A stretch of DNA of 64,000 nt from Halanaerobiales bacterium (GCA_016278485.1 JADQBT010000034.1:35946-99945), one strand, 5' to 3'. Numbered from the stretch's first letter, positions 46,289-56,128 are shown. The notes: generated by a model from the letters alone, not told the origin. Numbers and translations: made by a program.

Positions 46289-47272
46289 ATGAGTTTTTTT
46301 ACTGTCCATGGTCAAGGCCAAGTAATTAAAATATTACAAGATGAGTTAAAAGCTGACAGAGTGAAACATGCTTATCTCTTTAATGGGCAGGCTGGTGTTG
46401 GTAAGTTTAGCTTAGGAAGAGAATTCGCGAAGGCGATACTCTGTTTAGAAGATGAAATTGATAGTTGTGGTAAGTGCATTAATTGTCGCAAAGTTAAGCA
46501 TCATAATCATCCTGACGTGAAATATATTCAACCTGAAGCTGATAAGAGTTCAATTGGAATTGACCAAATTCGCCAATTACAAAAAGAAATAGCCTATAAA
46601 CCTTATGAAGGTTCACATAAAATTTATTTAATAAAAGAAGCAGATAAATTAACAGAGCAGGCCGCAAATAGCCTGCTGAAAACATTGGAAGAACCGCCCC
46701 CATTTGCAGTAATTATTCTTTTAGTTGAAGAATTGAGTAGAATTCTGCCAACTGTGATCTCGCGTTGTCAGCTTATTAGATTGCGTGATTTAACAAATGA
46801 TGAAATAATAGATATATTATTAAAAGGAGATATTTCAAAAACCAGGGCTAATTTATTAGCAAAACTAGCCGAAGGAAGTCCAGGTAAGGCTCTTCAATTA
46901 GCAGAAAATGAAGAGCTACTTGCGCAAAGGGAAAAACTATATAATTTTTTAGCTAAAATAAAGTTGGCAACTACGGTTGATATTTTTAATGCAGCTGCCA
47001 GTTTAGATTCTTTTTATAAAAACGGATTCCCCCTCTTTGATTTGCTATCAAATTGGTATCACGATATAATAATGATAAAAAGAAGTTGTTTGCAAAATGT
47101 TAAGAATGAAGATTTCTCCAATTTATTAAGTGAGCAAGCGAATAATTACCAACTCAAAGAAGTTTTTGCAGGTCTAGATTTGCTTAACCAATTTAGAGAG
47201 TATCTGGAAAGGAATGTTCGTTCAGAACTTGCTATCCAGGTTTTATTATTTAAACTACGTTCTTTGAATTAA
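46289..47272 (+). CDS. holB: DNA polymerase III delta-prime subunit
   Basis: A 327-residue clamp-loader protein of the DnaX-like AAA+ group. P-loop-like FNGQAGVGKFSLG, a zinc site CGKCINCRKV, IKEADKLTEQAANSLLKTLEEPP, and an ISRC motif (VISRCQLIRL). The P-loop has GKF instead of GKT/GKS, consistent with delta-prime, which need not hydrolyse ATP. Start ATG behind AAAGGAG. Confidence 0.93.
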   Translation: MSFFTVHGQGQVIKILQDELKADRVKHAYLFNGQAGVGKFSLGREFAKAILCLEDEIDSCGKCINCRKVKHHNHPDVKYIQPEADKSSIGIDQIRQLQKEIAYKPYEGSHKIYLIKEADKLTEQAANSLLKTLEEPPPFAVIILLVEELSRILPTVISRCQLIRLRDLTNDEIIDILLKGDISKTRANLLAKLAEGSPGKALQLAENEELLAQREKLYNFLAKIKLATTVDIFNAAASLDSFYKNGFPLFDLLSNWYHDIIMIKRSCLQNVKNEDFSNLLSEQANNYQLKEVFAGLDLLNQFREYLERNVRSELAIQVLLFKLRSLN

Positions 47273-47300
47273 TTCATTATAGATTATAGAGGTGGAGAGT

Positions 47301-48107
47301 ATGAATACGGTAGTTGGTGTAAGTTTTAAAAAAACAGGGAAAATATATTATTTTGATCCTGATCAAATAGAATTAGAGATAGGTGCTAATGTAATAGTAG
47401 AAACTGCTCGTGGTATTGAGTATGGCAAAGTTGTTATCGGTAAAAAGCAGGTCAGTGAAGAAGAAATTGTTGCTCCTCTAAAAAAGGTTATACGTAGAGC
47501 TGATCTTAAAGATAAAGAAAAACATGAAGAAAACAAAAGACTTGAAGAGGAAGCTTTAGAAATATGTTTTAAAAAAATTAAAAAACATGATCTTCCCATG
47601 AAATTGATAGATGTGGAATATACATTTGATCATAATAAAATTATTTTTTATTTTACTGCAGATGGGCGGGTAGATTTTAGAGAGCTAGTTAAAGATCTGG
47701 CCCGGGTATTTAAAACAAGAATTGAGCTAAGACAAATTGGAGTTAGAGATGAAGCTAAAATGCTGGGCGGACTTGGTCCTTGTGGCAGAGTAACTTGTTG
47801 TGCTAGTTTTTTACGGGACTTTGATCCGATTTCTATTAAGATGGCCAAAAAGCAAGATCTATCTCTTAATCCAGCTAAAATATCTGGTTTATGTGGTCGC
47901 TTGATGTGTTGTTTAAAATATGAATCAAAAGTTTACAAAAAGCTAAAGGAAATGATGCCAAAAGTAGGAGAAACAGTTGAACTAGAGCTTGGTGAAGGCG
48001 AAATTGTTGAACGTAATTTGGTTAAAAAGACAGTAAAAGTTGATATTGGAGAAGATGATTATATAGAAGTTGATGTTGCGAATATAGAAGGTTATGAATT
48101 AGAGTGA
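47301..48107 (+). CDS. ricT: PSP1-domain protein RicT (YaaT), Y-complex subunit
   Basis: The start is ATG at 47301 behind GAGGTGGAG, giving 268 residues. The PSP1 domain contains the cysteine sets LGPCGRVTCCASFL and SGLCGRLMCCLKYE, which in Bacillus help hold [4Fe-4S] clusters in the RicA-RicF-RicT complex that guides RNase Y. No ricA or ricF gene is in the window. It lies between holB and yabA, as in Bacillus subtilis. Confidence 0.93.
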   Translation: MNTVVGVSFKKTGKIYYFDPDQIELEIGANVIVETARGIEYGKVVIGKKQVSEEEIVAPLKKVIRRADLKDKEKHEENKRLEEEALEICFKKIKKHDLPMKLIDVEYTFDHNKIIFYFTADGRVDFRELVKDLARVFKTRIELRQIGVRDEAKMLGGLGPCGRVTCCASFLRDFDPISIKMAKKQDLSLNPAKISGLCGRLMCCLKYESKVYKKLKEMMPKVGETVELELGEGEIVERNLVKKTVKVDIGEDDYIEVDVANIEGYELE

Positions 48108-48123
48108 TTTGGGAGGAGTAGAT

Positions 48124-48444
48124 ATGGACCAGGAAGTACTAAGAGCATTGGCCCATTTTCAGGAGCAGATTGAAGCACTCTCAATAAGATTTCATAAATT
48201 AAAAGATATCACTTATGATCTTTATAAAGAAAATGAAGAGTTAAGACTTGAAAATGAGGAATTAAAAAATATTATTTTCAAACAAGAAGAAGTAGAACTA
48301 CCTCGCAAAAGGGAGGGTTATTCCAACCTGATACATCTTTATGATGAAGGTTACCATGTTTGCCCTTTAAGTTTTGGAGAAAAAAGAAAAGGAGACTGCC
48401 TTTTCTGTTTAAACTTGCTTGAAAATCAGGTTGAGAAGAAATAA
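48124..48444 (+). CDS. yabA: Replication initiation-control protein YabA
   Basis: The start is ATG at 48124 behind GGGAGGAGTA, giving 106 residues. The N-terminal half is a leucine-zipper coiled coil (VLRALAHFQEQIEALSIRF..); the C-terminal half has the zinc site HVCPL...GDCLFC (H, C, CxxC). In Bacillus YabA binds DnaA and the clamp DnaN and limits re-initiation. Its presence is notable because a DnaA-box cluster lies 29 kb upstream. Confidence 0.93.
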   Translation: MDQEVLRALAHFQEQIEALSIRFHKLKDITYDLYKENEELRLENEELKNIIFKQEEVELPRKREGYSNLIHLYDEGYHVCPLSFGEKRKGDCLFCLNLLENQVEKK

Positions 48445-48445
48445 T

Positions 48446-49171
48446 ATGAAAGAAGTACACTACCTGATTAAAGATGAACTTGCAATTATACAGGATAATC
48501 GTTTTTTTAAATTTGGCACAGATTCGGTATTATTGGCCAATTTTACTCAAACAGGTCCAGGTGATTTAGTTGTTGATCTTGGTAGCGGCAGTGGTGTAAT
48601 TCCACTGCTTTTAGCTTTTAAAAAAAAGCCAAAGCAGATTATTGGTGTTGAAATACAGCCCGAGTTAGTTGAGCTTGCCAGGCAAAATATTGCATCTAAT
48701 AATTTAGAAGATAAAATAGAGATAATGGAAGTTGATCTTTGTAATTTAGCTAGTCTTATTAGACCAGGATCAGTTGATGTGATAGTTACAAATCCTCCCT
48801 ATATGCCGCCAGATGCCGGAAAAATAACAAAAAATAAGTATCAAGCAATTGCCAGACATGAAATTAAAGCTAGTCTTGATGATATACTAAAGATAGCAAG
48901 TAAGCTATTAAAATTTGGCGGATATTTACATCTTGTTCATCGTACTTGGCGTCTAGGGGAAGTATTGGATAAGCTTTCAAAATATCAGTTAATCGCTAAG
49001 GAAATGCAAATGATTCAAGCTAGAGAAAATAAAGAGCCTGATACATTTTTATTAAGAGCACGTAAAGGTGGTAATCATGGTTTACGTGTAAAGCCAACTC
49101 TCGTAGTTTATGAAAAAAATAGCAAGAAATATACCCCGCGCGTAAGGGAGATATATGGAGAGGATAGTTGA
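48446..49171 (+). CDS. trmN: tRNA1(Val) (adenine(37)-N6)-methyltransferase, TrmN6-type
   Basis: The start is ATG at 48446, giving 241 residues. Rossmann-type SAM motif VVDLGSGSGVIPLLLA and the N6-adenine signature TNPPYMPP are present. It corresponds to YabB, which sits after yabA in Bacillus. It methylates N6 of adenosine in a tRNA. The yazA (GIY-YIG) gene that follows in Bacillus is missing; its stop overlaps the rsmI start. Confidence 0.88.
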   Translation: MKEVHYLIKDELAIIQDNRFFKFGTDSVLLANFTQTGPGDLVVDLGSGSGVIPLLLAFKKKPKQIIGVEIQPELVELARQNIASNNLEDKIEIMEVDLCNLASLIRPGSVDVIVTNPPYMPPDAGKITKNKYQAIARHEIKASLDDILKIASKLLKFGGYLHLVHRTWRLGEVLDKLSKYQLIAKEMQMIQARENKEPDTFLLRARKGGNHGLRVKPTLVVYEKNSKKYTPRVREIYGEDS

Positions 49172-50031
49172 TGCAAAAACCAGGTAATTTATATGTATGT
49201 GGAACTCCTCTTGGTAATCTTGACGATATTAGTCAACGAGTACAAGCCCATTTGGCTGAGGTTGATATAATTGCGGCTGAAGATACCAGGCGGACAGGAA
49301 ATCTGTTAAATTATTTAAATATAAAAAATAAAATGATTAGTTATCATGAACATAATGAAAAAATGCGGGCCGATGAGCTAGTGGAAATGCTCGAAATGGG
49401 AAAAAATATTGCTCTTGTTAGTGATGCAGGTATGCCGGGTATCTCTGATCCAGGGGAAATACTAGTCGAACTGGCAATTAAAAAGGGCATTGAAGTTATA
49501 CCAGTTCCGGGTCCGACGGCTTTTACTGCTGCTTTAGTAGTTTCTGGCATGGAGATTAAACAATTTTTCTTTGCAGGTTTTATTCCTCGTTCTGGAAAAG
49601 AGAGGGAAAAATTTAAGCAGCAATTAACAATAAGAGAGCAGACCACAGTTTTTTATGAATCTCCTTACCGAATCAAAGATACTGTCAAAGAGCTAGGTGA
49701 TTTTAGTAATGAACTGGCTGAGAGGAAGTTGATGGTTGGTAGAGAATTAACTAAGTTGCATGAAGAAAAAATTTATGGTTCTGTGCAAGAGATAGCAGCT
49801 CGTTTAGAAGACAGAATACTTAAAGGTGAAATAGTTGTTGTTATATCTGGTAGGAAAGAGCCTATTATTGAGGAAGAAGGTTGGGAAGATTTAACACTTT
49901 TAGGACACGTGGAATTATTAATGGAAAATGGCCTGACTAAGAAAGAAGCTATTAAAGAGGTGGCCTCAATTCGCGATCTACCAAAGAAAAAAGTCTATAA
50001 AGAAGCTATTGCTATTAATGTTAATAAATAA
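49171..50031 (+). CDS. rsmI: 16S rRNA (cytidine(1402)-2'-O)-methyltransferase
   Basis: A 286-residue tetrapyrrole-methylase-fold enzyme. N-terminal YVCGTPLGNLDDIS and AAEDTRRTGNLL are the RsmI signatures, with GMPGISDPGE and PGPTAFTAALVVSG. It methylates the 2'-OH of C1402 in 16S rRNA. ATG at 49171 overlaps the trmN stop (TGATG); a TTG one codon earlier also fits. Corresponds to yabC in Bacillus. Confidence 0.95.
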   Translation: MQKPGNLYVCGTPLGNLDDISQRVQAHLAEVDIIAAEDTRRTGNLLNYLNIKNKMISYHEHNEKMRADELVEMLEMGKNIALVSDAGMPGISDPGEILVELAIKKGIEVIPVPGPTAFTAALVVSGMEIKQFFFAGFIPRSGKEREKFKQQLTIREQTTVFYESPYRIKDTVKELGDFSNELAERKLMVGRELTKLHEEKIYGSVQEIAARLEDRILKGEIVVVISGRKEPIIEEEGWEDLTLLGHVELLMENGLTKKEAIKEVASIRDLPKKKVYKEAIAINVNK

Positions 50032-50041
50032 ATGAGAAAGG

Positions 50042-52000
50042 ATGATGGAATTGTCTAAAGAAACTTATTATGTAACCACACCTATTTATTACCCTAGTGA
50101 TAAACTACATATTGGACACGCTTATACTACTGTGGCCGCTGACACCATAGCAAAGTATAAAGAAATGCAGGGTTTTGATGCCATGTTTTTGACAGGATCA
50201 GATGAACATGGTCAAAAAATTGAGCGAAAAGCAGAAGAAGCAGGTCAAGAGCCAAAAAAGTACGTTGATGAGATTGTAGCGACTTTTAAAAACCTGTGGG
50301 AAAAACTTGGTATTAATTATGATTATTTTATTCGCACAACTGAACCACGGCATGAGAAGGTAGTTCAGAAAATATTCAAAAAATTATATGAGCAGGGAGA
50401 CATTTACAAAGATAAATATGAGGGATGGTACTGTACTCCTTGCGAGGCTTTCTGGACGGAAAGACAACTAGAAGAAGAAAAAGGCGAGAAAGTCTGTCCT
50501 GATTGTAATCGGCCAGTTGAATGGGTAGAGGAAAAAAGTTATTTCTTTAAGTCAAGTAAATATGCAGACCGTTTACTTGCACATATCAAAGAGAATCCTA
50601 ATTTCATTCAACCTGAGAGCAGAAAAAATGAAATGATTAGTTTCATTGAACAGGGACTTGAAGATCTTAGTGTATCTAGAACTACTTTTGACTGGGGAGT
50701 CCCGGTACCAATTGATGAAGATCATGTTATTTATGTTTGGATTGACGCTTTAAGTAACTATATTACAGCAATAGGCTATGAGACAGATGCAGAAAACTTT
50801 AATAAATATTGGCCAGCTGATTTGCATCTAGTTGGTAAGGATATTTTACGCTTTCATACGATTATTTGGCCAACTATCTTGATGGCCCTTGATTTAGAAT
50901 TGCCAGAACAGGTTTTTGGGCATGGTTGGTTATTAAGTAAGACAGGCAAAATGTCTAAATCTAAAGGTAATGTTGTTGATCCAATAGTGTTAATAGAAGA
51001 TTTTGGTGTAGATGCAATCCGATATTATTTATTGAGAGAGATTGCTTTCGGTGCAGATGGGGCTTATTCAACCGAAGCCCTTATTCAGCGTATTAATTCT
51101 GATTTAGCAAATGATCTTGGTAATCTGCTGAATAGAACAGTTAGTATGGTAGATAAATATTTTGCAGGTATTATTCCTGAACCAGTTCAAGAAGAAGAGC
51201 TTGATCTGGAACTGAAAGAATTTGCAGCAAGTACAATCAGTAGGATTGAAACTGAAATGGACAATTTAAGATATACAGTAGCCTTAGAAGAGTTATGGAA
51301 TTTTGTCAGGAGGACTAATAAATATATTGACCAGACTACTCCCTGGATTTTAGCACGTGATGAGAATAAAAAGGAGAGACTGGGAACAGTACTCTATAAT
51401 TTATTAGAAGCTTTACGTATTATTTCTGTAACATTAAAACCATTCTTTGTGGAGACTCCAATAGAAATGGCCAGACAGTTAGCCCATATTCAGGAAGTTA
51501 AGGGAGCTGATTGGCAAGCAACAAGTTGGGGAGAACTTGAGTCAGGTAGAAAAGTAATCAATGGTGATCCCATATTCCCACGGATAGATGTTGAGGAATA
51601 TTTTGAAAAGGTTGCAGCACGGAAAGATACAAAAAAAGAGGAAGGTGTCAATGTGAAGGTAACACCAATTAAAGATAGAGTAAAATTTGATGATTTTATG
51701 GAAATGGATTTAAGGGTAGCTGAAATATTAGCGGCTGAAAAGATTGAAGGTAGTAACAAATTACTTAAATTACAGGTTGATATTGGTCTTGAAGAGAGAC
51801 AATTGGTTGCCGGTATTGCAAAACATTATCAGTCAGAAGATATAATAGGCAAAAAAATTCTGATTGTGGCTAATCTCGAGCCTGCAACAATCTTTGGCGT
51901 TGAATCGAACGGAATGATTTTGGCAGCATCTGACGAAGAGGGTAATCTCACTTTGTCTACAGTTGCTAGTGAAATTGCAAATGGAAGTAGAGTTAAATAG
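50042..52000 (+). CDS. metG: Methionyl-tRNA synthetase with C-terminal tRNA-binding domain
   Basis: A 652-residue class I synthetase. LHIGHAYTT near residue 20 is the HIGH motif and KMSKSKGNV at 303 the KMSKS motif; one zinc knuckle is CTPC...CPDC near 125-160. After residue 545 a fused OB-fold tRNA-binding domain (FDDFMEMDLRVAEILAAEKIEG) completes the form usual in Bacillota. Start is ambiguous: ATG at 50042 or 50045 lies too near AAAGGA, while TTG at 50051 has ideal spacing and gives the usual short N-terminus. Last gene of the tmk operon. Confidence 0.96.
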   Translation: MMELSKETYYVTTPIYYPSDKLHIGHAYTTVAADTIAKYKEMQGFDAMFLTGSDEHGQKIERKAEEAGQEPKKYVDEIVATFKNLWEKLGINYDYFIRTTEPRHEKVVQKIFKKLYEQGDIYKDKYEGWYCTPCEAFWTERQLEEEKGEKVCPDCNRPVEWVEEKSYFFKSSKYADRLLAHIKENPNFIQPESRKNEMISFIEQGLEDLSVSRTTFDWGVPVPIDEDHVIYVWIDALSNYITAIGYETDAENFNKYWPADLHLVGKDILRFHTIIWPTILMALDLELPEQVFGHGWLLSKTGKMSKSKGNVVDPIVLIEDFGVDAIRYYLLREIAFGADGAYSTEALIQRINSDLANDLGNLLNRTVSMVDKYFAGIIPEPVQEEELDLELKEFAASTISRIETEMDNLRYTVALEELWNFVRRTNKYIDQTTPWILARDENKKERLGTVLYNLLEALRIISVTLKPFFVETPIEMARQLAHIQEVKGADWQATSWGELESGRKVINGDPIFPRIDVEEYFEKVAARKDTKKEEGVNVKVTPIKDRVKFDDFMEMDLRVAEILAAEKIEGSNKLLKLQVDIGLEERQLVAGIAKHYQSEDIIGKKILIVANLEPATIFGVESNGMILAASDEEGNLTLSTVASEIANGSRVK

Positions 52001-52103
52001 AATTTACCAATTTTGCAGGAGTTTCTCTAAGTATATAGTAATTAATATATAGTAATATTAAGTTAAAAATTTCACTTGAATACTAATTTTGGAGGTTAAG
52101 TAA

Positions 52104-52748
52104 ATGAAAGAAAGGCAAAACATTCCAAAGGCGACAATTGAACGGTTGCCTCTTTATTACAGATGTCTTGATAAACTCGTTACTTTTGAAGAAGTAGAAG
52201 TAGTTTCGTCAAAAGATCTTGGCGGTAGGCTGGGCATACCTTCTACACAAGTTAGAAAGGATTTATCATATTATGGTGAGTTTGGACGGCGTGGAGTTGG
52301 ATATAATGTAGTAGAATTAAAAAAATCAGTTGGTAAAATTTTAGGTGTAGATAAATTATGGCCTGCAGTGTTAGTAGGGGCAGGTAATCTTGGTCGGGCT
52401 CTTGTTAATTATAGTAGTTTTGAAATGATGGGCCTGGAAATCTCCCATGTATTTGACAGTGATTTAAGTAAGATAGGAAATTCAATTAATAATATTCCAG
52501 TAAAAAGCACGAAAATATTAGAAAAAATAGTAGAAGAGGAAGAGATTAAATTAGGTGTGATTACTGTACCTGCTGAAGCGGCACAAGAGGTTGCAACAGA
52601 AATGGTAGAGGCCGGTATCAAAGCAATCTGGAACTTTGCTCCGACACGGCTTTATGTACCTGAAGATATTGTTGTAAAAAATGAAGATTTAGCAGTAGGT
52701 ATTGTTAGTTTAATTTACCATTTAAGTTGGCAGGAAGAAATAGAATAA
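52104..52748 (+). CDS. rex: Redox-sensing transcriptional repressor Rex
   Basis: A 214-residue regulator. The N-terminal winged helix has IPSTQVRKDLSYYGEFGRRGVGY, the diagnostic Rex recognition motif; the C-terminal Rossmann domain has VGAGNLGRALVNY for NADH binding. It represses fermentation genes when NADH is low. Start ATG behind GGAGGTTAAGTA. The intergenic stretch on its 5' side shows no full Rex operator. Confidence 0.96.
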   Translation: MKERQNIPKATIERLPLYYRCLDKLVTFEEVEVVSSKDLGGRLGIPSTQVRKDLSYYGEFGRRGVGYNVVELKKSVGKILGVDKLWPAVLVGAGNLGRALVNYSSFEMMGLEISHVFDSDLSKIGNSINNIPVKSTKILEKIVEEEEIKLGVITVPAEAAQEVATEMVEAGIKAIWNFAPTRLYVPEDIVVKNEDLAVGIVSLIYHLSWQEEIE

Positions 52749-53534
52749 CTACTGTTTTTCATAAAAAGATAAATGTTCTTTTTTTAAACCATACTGTTCA
52801 GGATTAAAGATAAACTCAGTACTGCCCAAAAAGAAATAGCCACCAGAATTAATTGAATCAGAGAATTTTTGGGTTAGTTCTGATTTTATTTCTCTTGTTA
52901 AATAGATAAAGAAATTACGACTTAAGATCAGATCCCAATCTGTGGAATATTTATCTTTTATTAAATCTTTATATTCAAATTTAACCTGATTAATAATCTT
53001 TTTGCTCAGTTGATATTTTTGTCCTTCAGTAGATACGGGTTTAAAATATTTTTTTAAGAGATCTGAGCTGACATTTTTCAAAGAAGACATACCATAGATT
53101 CCCTCTTTAGCTTCTGCGATAATATTTTTATCAAGATCTGAGGCTAAGATTTCATATTGGTTCGAGTGAATTCCCATTTCCTCCATTATGATAGCAATTG
53201 TATACGGTTCGCATCCATTTGAACAAGGGGCACTCCAGATCTTAAGTTTCTTATTTTTATTAAATAACTTAGGTAGAATCTTTTTTTGTAAGTATTCATA
53301 GTTGTTTGCATTACGAAAAAACTCAGAGGTATTGATTGTAAAGTGATTTAGATAAGCTGCTTTAAATTCTTCATTTGTTTTAAGCAGATGGATGCATTCT
53401 TCAAAGTCCTCCACATTGTGTCTCCGCATCAGACTTTCAGTTCGTCTCTCAACTCTTTTTAATTTATACCCGTCAAAATTAATATTAAGTATTTTTTTTG
53501 CTTGATTTTTAAATTCTTCAAAATTTATAGACAT
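52749..53534 (-). CDS. cheR: Chemotaxis protein methyltransferase CheR
   Basis: A 261-residue SAM-dependent glutamate methyltransferase. CheR N-domain (RVERRTESLMRRHNVEDF), the catalytic block FFRNANNYEYL, SAM motif IWSAPCSNGCEPYTIA, and LILSRNFFIYLTRE. It methylates chemoreceptors. It starts at the stop of cheB (one-base overlap) on the minus strand, so the two adaptation enzymes are coupled. It is inserted between rex and walJ, away from other chemotaxis genes. Confidence 0.94.
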   Translation of the reverse strand: MSINFEEFKNQAKKILNINFDGYKLKRVERRTESLMRRHNVEDFEECIHLLKTNEEFKAAYLNHFTINTSEFFRNANNYEYLQKKILPKLFNKNKKLKIWSAPCSNGCEPYTIAIIMEEMGIHSNQYEILASDLDKNIIAEAKEGIYGMSSLKNVSSDLLKKYFKPVSTEGQKYQLSKKIINQVKFEYKDLIKDKYSTDWDLILSRNFFIYLTREIKSELTQKFSDSINSGGYFFLGSTEFIFNPEQYGLKKEHLSFYEKQ

Positions 53535-54574
53535 TAATAACTCCTTTCAATATAGGAAACAATTTCTTGGGCTGCTTTGTGAACAGGAACTATTTTATCA
53601 TATGCATCTGCTTTAATGACTGAACCAGGCATGCCATATACAAGTGCAGTGCTTTCGTCTTCTACAAAACCATACCCTCCATTTTTCTTAATGGCTTGCA
53701 TACCTTGAGCACCATCATGTCCCATTCCGGTAAGTATTAGGCCAATTACCCGATCTTCATAAAGTGTTGCAACTGAGTTCATCATATAATCTACACAGGG
53801 TCTAACCCCCCAGTTTTTAGGCCTTTGGTCTAGTTTGATTGTTCCCTGTTGATCAACTTCTAAATGATAATCTCCAGGCGCTAAAAGAGCATGACCCGGC
53901 CTCAATTTATCTCCTTTTTCAGCCTCTTTAATTGAAATAGCAGAATTGTCATCTAGTCTTTTAGCTAAAGAAGTGGTAAAACCGGCAGGCATGTGTTGGA
54001 CAATTATAGTTGCTGCTGGAAAATTTTTAGGTAGTGTACTTAGGACTTTTTTTAGAGCTTTAGGGCCACCTGATGAACTGCCAATAGCTAGTACAGGAAA
54101 TTTATTATTGGAAGATTTTTTGAAATTATTCTTAACTGGATTAATTGTTGGTTCTTGACTAGGTCGGGTATAATTAATTTTTCTGCTTTTTGCTGCAGCT
54201 TTTAGTTTCTCTTTTAGTTCTTCTGTGATATCATCAATATTAAGGGAGATTGAACCAGACGGTTTAGGTATAAAATCAAAGGCACCTAATTCAAGAGCAG
54301 TCATAACAGTGTCGCGAGTATCTTGAGAACTGACCATTACGACTGGAACAGGATCATCCATTTGTGCTATTTCTTTTAATGATTCTAGTCCATTTTTGAT
54401 TGGCATTTCAATATCCATGCTTAGGACATCTGGATTATATTTTTTGATTTTATCTAAAGCATCTGCACCATCTCGAGCAGTACTAATAACTTCTAGTTGT
54501 GGATCTTGATCTATAGTTTTTGTGAAAAGTTGGCGCATAAAAGCCGAATCATCTACAACAAGTACGCGAATCAT
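53534..54574 (-). CDS. cheB: Chemotaxis response regulator protein-glutamate methylesterase CheB
   Basis: The start is ATG at 54574 behind AAGGGGTGA; an upstream GTG is part of that ribosome site. About 346 residues. Receiver domain (VDDSAFMRQ, phospho-acceptor in VLSMDIEMPIKNG) is followed after a linker by the methylesterase domain with the triad regions AIGSSSGGP, QHMPAGFT and MGHDGAQGM. It demethylates or deamidates receptors. It may also have its promoter in the 75-base gap divergent from walJ. Confidence 0.94.
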   Translation of the reverse strand: MIRVLVVDDSAFMRQLFTKTIDQDPQLEVISTARDGADALDKIKKYNPDVLSMDIEMPIKNGLESLKEIAQMDDPVPVVMVSSQDTRDTVMTALELGAFDFIPKPSGSISLNIDDITEELKEKLKAAAKSRKINYTRPSQEPTINPVKNNFKKSSNNKFPVLAIGSSSGGPKALKKVLSTLPKNFPAATIIVQHMPAGFTTSLAKRLDDNSAISIKEAEKGDKLRPGHALLAPGDYHLEVDQQGTIKLDQRPKNWGVRPCVDYMMNSVATLYEDRVIGLILTGMGHDGAQGMQAIKKNGGYGFVEDESTALVYGMPGSVIKADAYDKIVPVHKAAQEIVSYIERSY

Positions 54575-54658
54575 ATTATTCACCCCTTATATAAAACTCT
54601 GTACTATAAACTATTCGTTTATTTTCGTCAAAATCCTGCATGAAATGAGGCGGTATTT

Positions 54659-55450
54659 TTGCAAATAGAAATCTCTGTACTTGCTAGTGGTAGTAGTGGC
54701 AATGCAATTTATATAAAAAATAACAAACATTCAATATTAATTGATGCTGGATTAAGTGGTAAAGAATTAGAAAAGAGAATGGCTGCTGTAGATTTAAATC
54801 CAGCTGATCTTTCAGCATTATTAGTTACACATGAACATTCTGATCATATTAAAGGGGTTGGGGTGTTATCAAGAAGGTATGATCTGCCAGTTTATGCTAA
54901 TGATAAAACATGGACAGGTTCTGAAAAAAGATTAGGCAAGATTAAAGAAAAAAATCAACAAATTTTTTCAGGACCATTTATGATTGGTGAATTGGGTTTT
55001 ATTCCTTATGCTACTTCACATGATGCAAATGCACCGGTTGGTTATATTTGTCGTTGTGGCAACCAAAAAATAGGTATCGCAACTGATACAGGATTTATTT
55101 CTGAAGAAGCTAAAAAACTTCTGAAAGGATCTGATTTTTTAATACTTGAATCTAATCATGATCTAGAAATGTTAATGACAGGAAGTTATCCCTGGCATTT
55201 GAAAAAAAGAATTAGAAGTGAACAAGGGCATTTATCTAATGATGATGCGGCAGCTTTATTGCCAAAATTAATTAAAGATAATCAACCTAAAGTTTTGTTA
55301 GCCCATTTAAGTGAAGAAAATAATAATCCCCAGATAGCATATATTACGGTAAAGAACGATTTAGAAGAAGCTGGTTTTAAAATAGGTGAAGATTTAAAGC
55401 TTGGTTGGGCAACCCAGGCTAAACCAACAAAGGTTTATAAAATAGGCTAG
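54659..55450 (+). CDS. walJ: MBL-fold hydrolase WalJ (YycJ)
   Basis: A 263-residue metallo-beta-lactamase-fold protein starting at TTG seven bases after GAGGCGG. The metal motif is VTHEHSDHIKG, with later ligands in ATDTGFIS and LLAHLSEENN. N-terminal ASGSSGNAIYI is typical of YycJ. The family is linked to cell-division and replication coordination and exonuclease activity. It precedes rlmH, as both do near the origin in Bacillus. Confidence 0.9.
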   Translation: MQIEISVLASGSSGNAIYIKNNKHSILIDAGLSGKELEKRMAAVDLNPADLSALLVTHEHSDHIKGVGVLSRRYDLPVYANDKTWTGSEKRLGKIKEKNQQIFSGPFMIGELGFIPYATSHDANAPVGYICRCGNQKIGIATDTGFISEEAKKLLKGSDFLILESNHDLEMLMTGSYPWHLKKRIRSEQGHLSNDDAAALLPKLIKDNQPKVLLAHLSEENNNPQIAYITVKNDLEEAGFKIGEDLKLGWATQAKPTKVYKIG

Positions 55451-55459
55451 GAGGAATTT

Positions 55460-55939
55460 ATGCAGATTACAGTAATTTCAGCAGGTAGTGTTAAGGAAGA
55501 TTACTTGTTAGACGGGATTAATATATTTATTGATAGGCTAAATCATTACTGCCGTTTGGAAATTGTAGAAGTGGCTGATGAGAAAATTCCTGGCGGAGCA
55601 TCAAATGCAGAAATAGAACAATTAAAAGATAAAGAGGGTGAGCGGATAATTGATAAAATACCAGAAAGAAGTTATGTCTTTGCGATGGATGTAAAAGGCA
55701 AGCCTATGACTTCTAAAGGTTTTGCTAAATCAATTAGAAACTTACAGGTTAGAGGATATAGTCATTTATCTTTTATTATTGGTGGTGCTTTGGGGCTTAG
55801 TAAATCAGTTATAAATAAGGCTGATTATAGGCTTTCGATGTCACATATGACTTTTACACATCAGATGATCAGGCTAATTCTTTTAGAACAGATATATCGC
55901 GCTTTTAGGATTAATAACGGTGAACCGTACCATCTATAG
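55460..55939 (+). CDS. rlmH: 23S rRNA (pseudouridine(1915)-N3)-methyltransferase
   Basis: A 159-residue SPOUT methyltransferase with the knot motif FIIGGALGLSKSV and the C-terminal end ILLEQIYRAFRINNGEPYHL. It methylates m3-pseudouridine at position 1915 of 23S rRNA. Start ATG behind TAGGAGGAA, nine bases after walJ. Confidence 0.97.
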   Translation: MQITVISAGSVKEDYLLDGINIFIDRLNHYCRLEIVEVADEKIPGGASNAEIEQLKDKEGERIIDKIPERSYVFAMDVKGKPMTSKGFAKSIRNLQVRGYSHLSFIIGGALGLSKSVINKADYRLSMSHMTFTHQMIRLILLEQIYRAFRINNGEPYHL

Positions 55940-56059
55940 TGCATAATAATTAGAGGGATTCATTAGGTCCTTTCGTTTTTTTATATGGATCTAGTTAATT
56001 AATTTACCAAAAGTAAATGGTTAGTAAGATTATTTTTGTCTTTTCTTAATTTAAAAAAT

Positions 56060-56128
56060 AAAATAATGACAATTCGTAGCAATTTGCATATTATATAGTG
56101 AAAAATTAAGGAAAGGAAAGAAATAATT
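56060..56128 (+). repeat. Promoter-containing repeat, copy A
   Basis: A promoter ATGACA (56066), 17-base spacer, TATTAT (56089), plus the ribosome-binding area, is nearly repeated at 58890-58955. The two copies share AAGCAATTTG-type and ATATTATATAGTGAA blocks. Copy A drives the VCBS-like gene directly downstream. Confidence 0.7.
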
